From assembly GCA_001917585.1 (NCBI GenBank), contig MNEG01000010.1, positions 1-49,680 of the forward strand: 49,680 nucleotides of DNA, given 5' to 3'. The DNA comes from Candidatus Rokubacteria bacterium 13_1_40CM_68_15 (GTDB taxonomy: Bacteria; Methylomirabilota; Methylomirabilia; Rokubacteriales; CSP1-6). The notes beneath the pieces were generated by a model that was given only the letters and a program-made list of their open reading frames with translations, searched no databases and was not told where the DNA came from. The translations under genes were made by a program, and so were the position numbers. This document shows, one piece after another, positions 40,415-49,502 of the stretch (positions are counted from its first letter, which is position 1; each line of letters starts with the position of its first letter).

Positions 40415-40675
40415 CTAGTTCCCGCCGTCGGTGTAGACCTTCAGGATGTCGGCGTGCGCCTTGGCCGCATTGGCCCGGATCGCGAAGCTGATGGCCTCGC
40501 GCACTTCGTCCTCGCTCGCGCCGTTGGCCCTGGCACCTGCCAGGTCGCGCTTCGCTCAGTGGGTGTTGCCGGCGGCGAGGTTCGCCGCCAGGTAGCAGAG
40601 GGCCGCCGTCTTGGGATCGAGGGCGCCCTTCTTGTATTTCCAGCTCGCGATGACTTTCTCTTCGAGCACGGCCAT
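40415..40675 (-). CDS. AhpD/CMD-like selenoprotein (in-frame UGA as Sec40)
   Basis: Small carboxymuconolactone-decarboxylase/AhpD-fold protein of 86 residues if UGA at 40558-40556 is read as selenocysteine. ATG at 40675 has a strong AGGAGG site. Before the UGA the frame reads LDPKTAALCYLAANLAAGNTH, in two overlapping parts; after it AKRDLAGARANGASEDEVRE continues the family helix with no frameshift. AhpD relatives have C-x2-C-x3-H at this point; here it is N37-x2-U40-x3-D44, so UGA replaces the catalytic second cysteine. A bSECIS-like hairpin follows. AhpD-like selenoproteins are a known class. It is the last gene of an operon with the helicase and lipoprotein genes. A plain nonsense mutation is the alternative. 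Confidence 0.85.
40529..40544 (-). promoter_or_regulatory. Bacterial SECIS-like hairpin
   Basis: On the coding strand CCTGGC (40544-40539) pairs perfectly with GCCAGG (40534-40529) around the loop AGGT (40538-40535). Seventeen bases separate the UGA from the loop. This meets the usual bacterial SECIS rules: loop 16-37 bases after UGA, at least four pairs in the upper stem, and a G in the first two loop positions. GGU in the loop is also as in the E. coli fdhF element. Confidence 0.8.
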
Positions 40676-40687
40676 GATGCGTCCTCC

Positions 40688-41167
40688 TCAGCGATCCAGA
40701 TACTGGGTGATGTCGATGACGCGCGAGCCCGCGAAGTAGATCGTCCAGCCCACCGGATACACCCAGGCTTCGGTGGCGTTGCCCTTGATGACGGGCCCGT
40801 ACCGGTGCGCCAGCTTCTCGATCTCGCCGCCGTCGCTGGTCGCGACCAGCGGCGCGCCGAGGAGGATCATGACTTGCTCCTTGCTCTGGCCGACGGCGGC
40901 GCGGCGGTAGAACTTGAAGGTCGAGACGTCGATCGAGTTGGCGTCCGCGGGGTGCTGGTTCAGGTACTGGCCGATGCGCCAGTCGAGCTGACCTTCCCAG
41001 TGGCGGCGCTCGTCGAAGGTCGGCTCGCGCTTGTTCGTCAGATAGCTCTGCAGGAAGAAGAGCTCCTCGGCCGACGGACCGTGGGTCGTGCGCTGCTCGA
41101 CCGGCGTCGACTTGCATCCTGCCACCAGGGCCAGGCCGCACACCAGAAACGCCAGGCGCCGCTTCAC
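40688..41167 (-). CDS. Lipoprotein, BamE/SmpA-like C-terminal region
   Basis: Lipoprotein of 159 residues with a lipobox LVAGC (Cys18 lipidated). After a linker and helical middle (about 30-85), the C-terminal part has GQSKEQVMILLGAP and EAWVYPVGWTIYFAGSRVIDITQYL, matching the pattern of BamE/OmlA-like proteins (a conserved G-x-S-x-x-x-V, a Pro after LG, and a W-x-Y strand). Exact membership is uncertain. It precedes the AhpD-like selenoprotein gene by 12 bases and follows the helicase gene by 42, so all three are probably cotranscribed. Confidence 0.82.
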   Translation of the reverse strand: MKRRLAFLVCGLALVAGCKSTPVEQRTTHGPSAEELFFLQSYLTNKREPTFDERRHWEGQLDWRIGQYLNQHPADANSIDVSTFKFYRRAAVGQSKEQVMILLGAPLVATSDGGEIEKLAHRYGPVIKGNATEAWVYPVGWTIYFAGSRVIDITQYLDR

Positions 41168-41209
41168 GCGGCCAGCATAGCAGGTCGCTGCGGCGGACCG
41201 GGAATCAGA

Positions 41210-43807
41210 TCAGATGAGCGCGGACTCGAGGACGATGCCGCGGTCGATCACGCGGGCTGCCTCGAGCAGGAGGCGCGCCGTCGGCGCCGGTAGCTCTGCG
41301 CTCTCGCCGAGCTGGCGGAGGAGGTCGATGAGCCGGCGCATGGCGCGAATGAGATCGCCCTCGTGGCCGCCGAAAAACTCCTGGACGACACCCCCCCAGT
41401 CATCGTCACCCGACGCCCAGCGGAACACCGCCGGCATGAAGCCAGGATGAACGGTGATCGGCATCGGCAGGTGGCGCTGGCGTTGGGCCTCGCCGACCGC
41501 CTCGGCGACCTGGATGAGCTGCTCGAGCCGCCGGCGCAGCTTCGGGCGCGACCGCAGGAAACCGCGGGCGATCATCGGCTCCCCGGAGCGCGACTCCTCG
41601 CTCAGCGCCGAGCAGACGGCGGCGGCCTCGGCCAGCGTGAGGTCGCCGAGGAGCCCGCGGGCCACGATCTCGGCCACCAGCAGCTCGTTGTCGTGGCGAA
41701 GGTTCGCGATCAGCCGGCCCTTGGTCTCGAGGGTGCGATCGCGCACGGCACCGAACTGCTCGAGCACCTCCACCACGCGGAGGAACTCCTGCCAGTACGC
41801 GTTGCGAAGCGCATCGAGCGCCTGGCGGCGCTGGGCGACACGCTCGCTCAGCCGGTCGACGTCGCGCCAGGCCTGGTCACAGCGTGTCGTCGAGCCCCAC
41901 GGACAGCGATGGCACTCGATGGCGCCGAGCGCCGCCTCCGGACTCTCGCGGCGATCACGCTCGACCATCTCGCGGACGTCGAGCCCTTCGATCTGATGCG
42001 CGAGGTGGCGCAGCCGGCGCGGGTCCCGACTCCCGTCGCGCGGGATCGTGACCGGCGGCGTCGCCCAGAAGATCTGCTTGAGCGCGCCGGCCTTCAGCCT
42101 GACGACGGCGCCGTGGGGCAGCAGCGCGTCCACCAGCACGCGGTGGCCGCGGATCGAGTGAATGCCGAGGACCACGGCGAGACTCGGCCCACCCTTGCGG
42201 CGGACGAGCGCGAGACGGCCCGGCTCAGCTTCGACGATGCCGCGCTGTCGCGCGCCGGGGCCGCGCCCCGAGGCACGGCGGCGCGCCTCCACCTCCTGGC
42301 GAGCGCGACGGTAGCGCCCGATGCGCGGGAAGTCGCCGCAGGGCGCCGCGAAGGCCTGCGCCTCGGCCAGCGCGCTCTCCAGCCGGAGGACCTCCGTCTC
42401 GACCTCGCGAATCCGCTTGAGGTTCTGGTACTGGCCGAACGAGGCCTCGATGCGGCGGCGGATTGCTGCCGGCTCCATCCCGGTGGCCAGCAGCAGGGCG
42501 ACCGAGCCGTAGCCGAGCTTGAACTGGCTCTCAATGGGCTCGGGCGAGCCGTCCACGACGCGGATCACGTCCTCGAGGCCGTCGCGGGCGTCGAGCGCGA
42601 TGATGCACTTGCCCTCCGCGTCGATGCCACGCCGGCCGGCGCGTCCCGCCATCTGCGTCAGCTCGTTGTGGGTCAGCGAGCGGAACCCGCGCTCCGTCCG
42701 CTTGGTCAGCCCCTGCAGCACCACCGCCCGGGCCGGCATGTGGATGCCGAGGCTCATCGTCTCGGTGGCGAAGACCACCTTGCAGAGGCCGCGCTCGAAG
42801 AGGCGCTCGATGAGGCGCTTGAGACTCGGCAGGATGCCGGCGTGGTGCAGGCCGACGCCCAGACGCAACGCCCGAAACACCATCTGGTTCAGCTCGGAGT
42901 CGCCGATCGAGGGGCTCTCCTCACGCGCCTCGGCGATGGCGCGATCGACGTCGCGCTGCTGCTCGGACGTCAGCAGCGCCCGGCCTTCGGTGAGGACGTC
43001 CTCCAGCGCGCGCTCGCAGCCGACCCGGCTGAAGATGAAATAGATGGTGGGGAGCCACCCGCGTCCTTCCAGGGCCTCGATCAGGACCACGGGATCGACG
43101 ACGCGGCGCGTGTACCAGCGGCCGCGCTGGTCGGGGCCGCGACGCTCGTCGCCGATGACGCGCGCGCGGCCGGTGCGCACCTTGTCGAACTCGTGGATCT
43201 CGCCGGCCAGGTCGGCCACCGCGTACGACAGCGGCACCGGGCGATGCGGATGGTAGATCGGCACGATCGGGCGGTGGACGATGGAGATCCAGTCGGCGAT
43301 CTCCTTCACGTTGGCGACGGTGGCCGACAGCGCGACGAGCCGGACATCGGGCGGCGCGTTGACGATGATCTCTTCCCACACCGTCCCCCGCCCTTCGTCG
43401 CCCATGTAGTGACACTCGTCGAGCACCACCCAGCCGAGATCGGCGAGGCCGCCGCTGTAGAACATGTTCCTGAGGATTTCCGTCGTCATGACGAGCACGC
43501 GGCCCTGGGGATTGACCTTCACGTCGCCGGTGAGGATGCCGACGGCGTCGGCGCCGAACGCGCGCGTGAAGTCGCCGAACTTCTGGTTGGAGAGCGCCTT
43601 GAGCGGCGTCGTGTAGGCGATGCGCTTGCCGGTCTCCAGCGCGGCCTGGATGGCGAACTCGGCGACGAGCGTCTTGCCGGCCCCGGTGGGGGCCGAGACG
43701 ATCACCGACTGTCCGGCGGCGATGGCCCGACACGCCTCGATCTGGAAGTCGTCGAGGGGAAACGGATAGCGGGCCTGAAACCGCTCGAACAGCCCGGAAA
43801 GATCCAT
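41210..43807 (-). CDS. Ski2-like DExH RNA helicase with DSHCT domain
   Basis: Superfamily 2 helicase of 865 residues, related to Ski2/Mtr4. Motif I APTGAGKTLVAEF, motif II DECHYMGD, motif III SATVAN, motif VI QMAGRAGRRGID, and a long C-terminal helical region with the DSHCT-like domain. A region about 490-700 is variable. Its role is ATP-driven RNA unwinding in RNA turnover or ribosome assembly. ATG at 43807, divergent from the YCII gene with a 50-base gap. The downstream lipoprotein and AhpD-like genes share the direction. Confidence 0.93.
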   Translation of the reverse strand: MDLSGLFERFQARYPFPLDDFQIEACRAIAAGQSVIVSAPTGAGKTLVAEFAIQAALETGKRIAYTTPLKALSNQKFGDFTRAFGADAVGILTGDVKVNPQGRVLVMTTEILRNMFYSGGLADLGWVVLDECHYMGDEGRGTVWEEIIVNAPPDVRLVALSATVANVKEIADWISIVHRPIVPIYHPHRPVPLSYAVADLAGEIHEFDKVRTGRARVIGDERRGPDQRGRWYTRRVVDPVVLIEALEGRGWLPTIYFIFSRVGCERALEDVLTEGRALLTSEQQRDVDRAIAEAREESPSIGDSELNQMVFRALRLGVGLHHAGILPSLKRLIERLFERGLCKVVFATETMSLGIHMPARAVVLQGLTKRTERGFRSLTHNELTQMAGRAGRRGIDAEGKCIIALDARDGLEDVIRVVDGSPEPIESQFKLGYGSVALLLATGMEPAAIRRRIEASFGQYQNLKRIREVETEVLRLESALAEAQAFAAPCGDFPRIGRYRRARQEVEARRRASGRGPGARQRGIVEAEPGRLALVRRKGGPSLAVVLGIHSIRGHRVLVDALLPHGAVVRLKAGALKQIFWATPPVTIPRDGSRDPRRLRHLAHQIEGLDVREMVERDRRESPEAALGAIECHRCPWGSTTRCDQAWRDVDRLSERVAQRRQALDALRNAYWQEFLRVVEVLEQFGAVRDRTLETKGRLIANLRHDNELLVAEIVARGLLGDLTLAEAAAVCSALSEESRSGEPMIARGFLRSRPKLRRRLEQLIQVAEAVGEAQRQRHLPMPITVHPGFMPAVFRWASGDDDWGGVVQEFFGGHEGDLIRAMRRLIDLLRQLGESAELPAPTARLLLEAARVIDRGIVLESALI

Positions 43808-43857
43808 GTTGGCTCACATTAACACGGGTGGCATGATGCGCCGCGAGGAGGACTCCC

Positions 43858-44394
43858 GTGATCGTGCTCCACGTCGCCATCGCGACGTCCGCAGACTACG
43901 TCAGCCGGCGTGAGCCCCATCGTCGGGCCCACATCGAACGTCTGGCCGGGCTCCGTGCGGCGGGAGCCCTCATCGGCGGCGGGCCGGCGCCGGACGGCAA
44001 GAGCGTCGACCTCGTGTACCGGCTGCAGCGGCCAGATCAGTTGAAGCCGGCGATCGAGGAGGATCCGTACTGGAGGGCCGGAGCGTGGACGGGATACACG
44101 CCGCGCAGCTTCACCAACTTCGTCGAGCCGTGGCAGCCGGCCGAGATCGTGCTCGACGGCTCGCGGGCCACGACGATCGTCGAAGGCCGCGTCCGCGACG
44201 CCGACATGGCGGAGTTCGTCCTCATCGAGATGCGCGGGCGGCAGCAGATCGCCTTCGGGGGTTTCTTCGCCGACGGCGAGACACTTGCGATCTGCAAGAC
44301 CCCCGACGCCGACACGGCCCTGGGCTGGTTCGCCGAGAGCGGATTCTGGGCGGCCGAGCGCCTGCGCGCCCGGCCGCTCCTCTGGGTGCTCTGA
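43858..44394 (+). CDS. Tandem YCII-domain protein
   Basis: Protein of 178 residues made of two YCII-related (ferredoxin-like) units. The first unit (about 1-90) has RREPHRRAHIERLAGLRAAG, with the histidine that is conserved in the family, and GGGPAPDG. The second unit (about 95-178) lacks that histidine. Some relatives are dehydrochlorinase- or muconolactone-type enzymes, but most have no known function. GTG at 43858 has GAGGAGG upstream. Confidence 0.8.
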   Translation: MIVLHVAIATSADYVSRREPHRRAHIERLAGLRAAGALIGGGPAPDGKSVDLVYRLQRPDQLKPAIEEDPYWRAGAWTGYTPRSFTNFVEPWQPAEIVLDGSRATTIVEGRVRDADMAEFVLIEMRGRQQIAFGGFFADGETLAICKTPDADTALGWFAESGFWAAERLRARPLLWVL

Positions 44395-44397
44395 CCG

Positions 44398-45429
44398 TCA
44401 GTTCCTGATCAGGACCCCGAGCTTCGCGCTGCCCGTCTTGCCCGCGTTGTCACGCACGGTGGCGCTCAGCGTGTGGGTCCCGTTGAGGAACGCCTTGGTG
44501 TTCCACGCCATCGACACGGGCCCGCTGCTCGTCGTGCTCGCCGTGGCGACCGTCTGACCGTCGAGCTGCAGCGTGTACGTGTCGGACGCGCCCGCCGTGC
44601 CGCCGTTGACCCAGATCACGACCCACGACGTACCACTCACGACGTCGCCGTCGTGCGGGCTCGTGACCGCGACGCGGAGCGTGCCGGTCGTCGGCGGTGG
44701 CGTGGTCGTCCCGCCGCCGCCGTTGGCGACGGTCACCGTGACTTCCCCGAACGCGAGCTGACTCCCGAAGCCGTCGGTCACGGCGACGCGAAGCGTGTGA
44801 GCGCCGTCGCCGACGGTCCGGCTGTCCCAGGACGCGCTCGCTCGAGCCGTCGCCGATGATGCGGCCGATACCTCGCGACCGTCGACGACGAGGTGATACG
44901 TCAGCGGCACACCGGTGATCACGCCGCTGGTCGAGGCCGCCACCGTCGTCGGGCCGGTCACCGTGGCGCCGTTGGCCGGGCTGGTGATCGTCGAGACGAC
45001 GGTGGTCCTGGCTGCGGCGCCAACGGCGAGCAGCCGCCCACCACCCCCCTGGAAGATGCTGTCGAACGAGAAGCCGGTGGGATCGGTGAAGGCCGACATG
45101 TAGCGGAACCCGGTCGGCGCCGCCGTAGGCAAACTGCACACATTCGGCACCGAAATGCTCTGGATGGACGACGCCCCGGAGGCGTCCGTCGCCGAGACGT
45201 CGGCCGAGCCCGTGGCGGTTCCAGGGCCGCTGAAGCGGAGCTGCCACCCGCCGCTCGCCGACGGCGTCAGCGTGGCCAGGCCGGCGTTCGCCTGATTTCC
45301 CGAGACACCGTTGCGAGTCTGGCACTCCGTATACCAGGAAAAGTTAAACGTCTTCACCTGGGCGAGCACGGAGGAAGGAAGGACGAGGACGAGAACCCCG
45401 ACAGCAAGGACCACTCGCAGTGGCCGCAT
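44398..45429 (-). CDS. Secreted protein with Ig-like repeats
   Basis: Exported protein of 343 residues. Signal peptide at about 1-23 (cleavage near VLAQ). An N-terminal region with two cysteines (ECQTRNG, NVCSLP; about 24-140) is followed by two bacterial Ig-like domains (about 150-235 and 250-340) that share the patterns TSPANGATVTGPTTV/TSPHDGDVVSGTSWV and GAHTLRVAVTD/GTHTLSATVRD. A Gly/Thr/Pro linker separates them. This looks like a surface or extracellular binding protein; no catalytic domain is seen. It converges with the YCII gene. Confidence 0.82.
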   Translation of the reverse strand: MRPLRVVLAVGVLVLVLPSSVLAQVKTFNFSWYTECQTRNGVSGNQANAGLATLTPSASGGWQLRFSGPGTATGSADVSATDASGASSIQSISVPNVCSLPTAAPTGFRYMSAFTDPTGFSFDSIFQGGGGRLLAVGAAARTTVVSTITSPANGATVTGPTTVAASTSGVITGVPLTYHLVVDGREVSAASSATARASASWDSRTVGDGAHTLRVAVTDGFGSQLAFGEVTVTVANGGGGTTTPPPTTGTLRVAVTSPHDGDVVSGTSWVVIWVNGGTAGASDTYTLQLDGQTVATASTTSSGPVSMAWNTKAFLNGTHTLSATVRDNAGKTGSAKLGVLIRN

Positions 45430-45498
45430 GGCCTGGCTCCTTCATGGACGTGATGGAAACGTCCGAAGGAGTGGCAACTGTCGTGCCGCCGACCATGG

Positions 45499-45954
45499 TT
45501 AGCGCTTCAGCGCGCGTTCGATCTCGTCGAGGTGCTCCTTGCGGTGCGTCGCGCGCAGGACGTTCACCGGACCGCCGGCAGCGACATTCGCCGTCAGGAA
45601 CTCATCCTTCAGCCCGGCCAGCCGGCCATCGGCGGTCTCGGCGCAGGCGACGGCGAGCTGGGCGGCCGCCCGTGGCGCGAGCGCGAGCAACATCGGCTTG
45701 CCGGCATCGTTGATCCAGTCCACGTCGTCGTAACTCTCGCTGCTGGGCACGGCGGTGGCGCCGGCACGCTGCCACGTGTCGAGCAAGACGACGATCCGCT
45801 GGTCCCAGAACGCCAGGTGACCGAGGACGGCGGCGACCGTCCAGCCCGACGGCATCGGGGTCGCGAGTTCCTGGTCGCTGGCGCGGCTGACGAAATTCCT
45901 CAGACGGTCACGCTGGGCGGTGTTCTGGGCGACGTAAGAGCGGTCCACGGGCAT
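45499..45954 (-). CDS. DinB-like / maleylpyruvate isomerase-type four-helix protein
   Basis: Protein of 151 residues resembling the DinB/MDMPI superfamily, four-helix-bundle proteins that often bind a metal and a thiol cofactor. GWTVAAVLGHLAFWDQR has the usual helix with the metal histidine (H47), and HRKEHLDEIERAL near the C-terminus supplies the second pair. Some members are thiol S-transferases. ATG at 45954 is preceded by AAGGAGG. Despite the preceding frame running into it, it has its own clear start and is a separate gene from the frameshifted DUF993 gene upstream. Confidence 0.82.
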   Translation of the reverse strand: MPVDRSYVAQNTAQRDRLRNFVSRASDQELATPMPSGWTVAAVLGHLAFWDQRIVVLLDTWQRAGATAVPSSESYDDVDWINDAGKPMLLALAPRAAAQLAVACAETADGRLAGLKDEFLTANVAAGGPVNVLRATHRKEHLDEIERALKR

Positions 45955-46016
45955 AGGAACCTCCTTGGACGACGTGATCCGGCCCCTAGAACCCCGGATC
46001 GTGAGGGATGTGAAAG

Positions 46017-47127
46017 CTAGACGACGCCGGCCACAGTGAGGACGGCGCGCATCCGTTCGGCGGCCAGATCGGGATCGCGCAGCAGCCCGACGCGGTCCAT
46101 CAACACGAGCTGCTCGCTCAGGTGCACGACCGAGCGCGCGCTCTCGAGCCCGCCCACCATGCGGAAGTGAGACTGGTGGCCGTTGAGATACGCGGCGAAC
46201 ACGACGCCCGCCTTGTAGAAGCGCGTCGGCGCGCCGAAGACGTGGCGGGAGGGCGTGGAGGGCCGCCGAGGCGGCCGGTGCGATGACGTCGAAGATCCCC
46301 AGCAGCGCGTCGCTCGCGCGCCGGCCGTCACCGCGGATCGTCGTCGGATAGTCGAAGTCGTCGCCCGTGTACATCCGCACACCTTCGGGGAAGCGGGCGC
46401 GCATCGCGATCTCGCGTTGCTGGTCGAGGAGCGAGATCTTCACGCCGTCGATCCGGGCGGCGTGCTCGTGCACGATGGCCAGCAGCGTCTCCGTCGCGCG
46501 GTCGAGGTCGCGCGAACCCCAGTATCCGGCCAGCGCGGGATCGAACATGTCGCCCAGCCAGTGGATGATGACCGGCGCGCGGACTTGCGTGAGGATCCGC
46601 GCGTAGACCTTCTCGTAGTCCTCGGGGCCACGGGCGCAGGCCGCGAGTGCGCGAGAGGCCATCAGGATGATGCGTCCGCCCACGCCCTCGATGAACCCGC
46701 ACTGCTCCTCGTAGGCCGCCTCGACGTCCGCCAGCGTCACGCTCGACCCCGGCTCGAGCTGATCGGTGCCCGCGCCCGAGGCGAGGATCGCGCCGCGCAC
46801 AGTGCGCGCCTCGGCGACGCTGCGCCGGATCAGCTCGCGCGCCGTCGGCCAGTCGAAGCCCATGCCGCGCTGGGACGTGTCCATCGCCTCGGCGACGGCG
46901 AGGCCCAGCGACCAGACGTAGTGCCGATAGCGGAGCGTGGCGTCCCAGTCGAGCGCGACCTCGAGCGTGGGGTTGATCGCGGCGAGTGGGTCGGCGACGA
47001 CGTGGACGGCCGCCATCCCGATGCGGCTGGTGATCGGCCCCGTCGGCGGCGTGATCGCGGGCCGCCCGGAGAGCGTGTACGACGCGAGCGTTCCGTCGGC
47101 GCGTGGCAACCGGAGCGTGGGCGCCAT
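46017..47127 (-). pseudogene. DUF993 / dihydrodipicolinate synthase-like gene, frameshifted
   Basis: A protein of about 369 residues is spread over two frames. The first 290 or so residues read from ATG 47127 (FIEGVGGRIILMASRALAAC, PVIIHWLGDMFDPALAGYW, DGVKISLLDQQ) and match DUF993, an aldolase-like TIM-barrel family. The frame then runs into low-complexity sequence, while the family C-terminus continues in the next frame (VFGAPTRFYKAGVVFAAYLN and RMVGGLESARSVV) to a stop at 46017. The break is at 46247-46249, where GGG (CCC in sense) has one base too many. The substrate of this family is not known to me. It may be an assembly error or a real lesion. Confidence 0.8.
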
Positions 47128-47180
47128 GGCGCCATTCTACCCTGTCATGTGTTATCGTGAGCGCCCCGAAGGAGGCTCGC

Positions 47181-48522
47181 ATGGCGCCATCCGACAAGAA
47201 CCGCACGAAATTCCTCCTCGACGAAAAGGATCTCCCCACGAAGTGGTACAACATCCAGGCCGATCTGAAATCACCCCTTCCGCCCGTGCTCCATCCCGGC
47301 ACCGGCAAGCCCATCGGACCTCAGGATCTGGCGCCGCTCTTCCCGATGGCGCTGATCAAGCAAGAGGTCAGTCAGGAGCGCTGGATCGAGATCCCGGAGG
47401 AAGTGCGTGACGTCCTGCGCCTGTGGCGGCCGTCGCCGCTCTTCCGCGCCCGCCGACTCGAAAAGGCGCTGGGCACGCCGGCCCGGCCACAAGCCAAACA
47501 CCGCGGTGGCCCAGGCGTACTACAACAAGAAGGAAAAGGTCACACGCATCAGCACCGAGACGGGCGCCGGTCAGTGGGGCTCGGCGCTGTCGATGGCGTG
47601 CAGCTTCTTTGGCCTGCAGTGCAAGGTCTACATGGTCAAGGTCTCCTACCAGCAGAAGCCCTACCGGCGCATCATGATGGAAACCTGGGGCGCGCAGGTC
47701 GTTCCCAGTCCCAGTCCCGACACGCAGGCGGGCAAGAAAATCCTGGAAGAAGATCCGAACTCGCCGGGCAGCCTCGGCATCGCCATCAGCGAGGCGGTGG
47801 AGGATGCGGCCACGCGCGAAGACACGAAGTATTCGCTGGGCAGCGTGCTCAACCACGTCCTGACGCATCAGACGGTCATCGGCCTCGAAGCCAAGAAGCA
47901 GCTCGAGAAGGCCGACGACGAGGCGGATGTCGTCATCGGCTGCGCCGGCGGCGGCTCCAACTTCGCCGGCCTCTCCTTCCCGTTCGCGGCCGACAAGCTC
48001 AGCGGCAAGAAGAAGAAGCTCCGCATCATCGCCGTCGAGCCGTCGGCGTGCCCGAGCCTCACCAAGGGCAAGTACGTCTACGATTTCGGCGACACCGTCG
48101 GCCTCACGCCGCTGGTCAAGATGCACACCCTCGGCCACGGCTTCATTCCCGCGCCGCTCCACGCCGGCGGCCTGCGCTACCACGGCATGGCGCCGCTCGT
48201 CTGCAAGCTCTACGCTGACGGCGTCATCGAAGCGGCGGCGGTTCCGCAGATCGCCACGTTCCAGGCGGCGCTGCAGTTCGCGAAGTCGGAGGGGATCATC
48301 CCGGCGCCGGAAGCGGCTCACGCCATCCGCGTCGTGATCGATGAAGCGCTCGCGTGCAAGAAGGCGGGCAAGCGGAAGACCATCCTCTTCAATTTGTCGG
48401 GGCACGGCCACTTCGACCTCGGCGCCTACGAGGCGTTCCTGGCCGGCAAGCTCCAGGATTTCGACTACCCGGCCGAGAAGATCGCCGAAGCGCTCCGGGG
48501 CGTTCCCGAGGTGAAGGCATGA
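47181..48522 (+). pseudogene. TrpB2-type tryptophan synthase beta gene with deletion/frameshift
   Basis: PLP-dependent tryptophan synthase beta chain of the TrpB2 type (indole plus serine to tryptophan), normally about 450 residues. ATG at 47181 has GGAGG upstream. The first ~105 residues (YNIQADLKSPLPPVLHPGTG, then [19 protein letters not shown]) read in one frame. At about 47492 the sequence jumps to [16 protein letters not shown] in the next frame, which runs to 48522. The missing part is the family segment IYYKYEGVSPAGS just before the PLP lysine (in HKPNTA). A deletion of 38 bases would explain both the loss and the shift. Later motifs ([19 protein letters not shown]) are intact. Confidence 0.8.
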
Positions 48523-49502
48523 TTCGGCGACGGACGTTCATCAAGGGCGGTCTCGCCCTGGCCGCCACGCCTGCGATGGCGCGGGCGCAGGGCAAGGGCA
48601 AGGTCAAGCTCGCCTATCTCCAGCTCGGCTGGGCCGCCACCGAGATCATCCACAAGGAGGACCTGCTCGGCCGGCACGGCTGGCAGGCCGAGTACTCGGT
48701 CGTCCCGGGAGCGCCGGGGCCGTTGCTGAACCAGCTCGCGTCCCGGAACGTCGACGCGATCGACATGTCGTTTGCACTGGCCGCCAAGGCGTTCGAGGAC
48801 GGCGTGCCGCTCAGGGTCACCGGCGTCGCCACCGCCGTGCTCGGCGCGATCATCGCGCGCAAAGATGCGGGACTCTCGCGCGTCGAGGATCTCAAGGGCC
48901 GGAAGGTCGCGGCCGTCGTCGGAACGTCGACGTTCTTCGACATACGGGCACTGACACTCAAGGGTTACGGCTTCGATTTACAGAAAGATACTCAAATAGT
49001 CACAGCTACAGCGCCGCCCGACATGGTTACTCTCTTAGGTAAGAAGGAAGTCGATGCCATCATCGCGTGGCAGCCGATCACCGACGCCGTGGTCTTGCGG
49101 GGTGAGGGCGTGTACCTGGCCAAGCAGATCGATCTCTGGCGCAAGGCCACCGGCCGGACGACGGGGTTCCCCGTGCACGTCTGCTATCTCGTGCACAACG
49201 ACTTCCTGACGAAGAACCCCGCCATCGCGCGGGACCTCAACGACGCCCAGCGCGACGCCGTCGAGATCTGGTACGGCAAGCCCGACCGGGCGATCGAGAT
49301 CGTACAGGACGTCACCAAGCTGCCGAAGGACGTCGTCCAGGTCGCCTACAAGGAGACGGTGAAGATGCTGTCCGGCCTGCCCGACGAGCAGGTGGACACG
49401 CTCATCGCCCAGCTCAAGATCAACAAGGAGTTCGGCTTCCTCAAGTCCGACATCTGGGAGAATCCGGACCGCATCCGCCGCGAGTTCTTCTATCGAGCGT
49501 AG
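48519..49502 (+). CDS. NMT1/SsuA-type ABC transporter substrate-binding protein
   Basis: Periplasmic binding protein of 327 residues in the NMT1/THI5/TauA/SsuA family. A Tat-like signal is present ([23 protein letters not shown]). The fold has two lobes, with [15 protein letters not shown] at the hinge and [20 protein letters not shown] at the ligand side. These bind aliphatic sulfonates, nitrate, thiamine precursors or similar small molecules; the ligand cannot be predicted. ATG at 48519 overlaps the TrpB2 stop by ATGA. The permease gene follows directly. Confidence 0.9.
   Translation: MIRRRTFIKGGLALAATPAMARAQGKGKVKLAYLQLGWAATEIIHKEDLLGRHGWQAEYSVVPGAPGPLLNQLASRNVDAIDMSFALAAKAFEDGVPLRVTGVATAVLGAIIARKDAGLSRVEDLKGRKVAAVVGTSTFFDIRALTLKGYGFDLQKDTQIVTATAPPDMVTLLGKKEVDAIIAWQPITDAVVLRGEGVYLAKQIDLWRKATGRTTGFPVHVCYLVHNDFLTKNPAIARDLNDAQRDAVEIWYGKPDRAIEIVQDVTKLPKDVVQVAYKETVKMLSGLPDEQVDTLIAQLKINKEFGFLKSDIWENPDRIRREFFYRA

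Noticed and set aside
40529..40558. The UGA in the AhpD-like gene as an ordinary stop with a separate downstream gene
   Set aside because: A 39-residue product would lack most of the fold, there is no ribosome binding site after the UGA, and the downstream part continues the same domain in frame.
41363..43822. 819-residue plus-strand open frame over the helicase gene
   Set aside because: Low-complexity composition and no motif; the minus-strand helicase has all its family motifs, so this is a shadow.
45499..47127. A single 542-residue protein spanning DUF993 and the DinB-like protein
   Set aside because: The join arises only because the DUF993 frame is shifted and runs through its own 3' end. 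The DinB-like part has its own ATG and AAGGAGG, and the true DUF993 C-terminus is in another frame.
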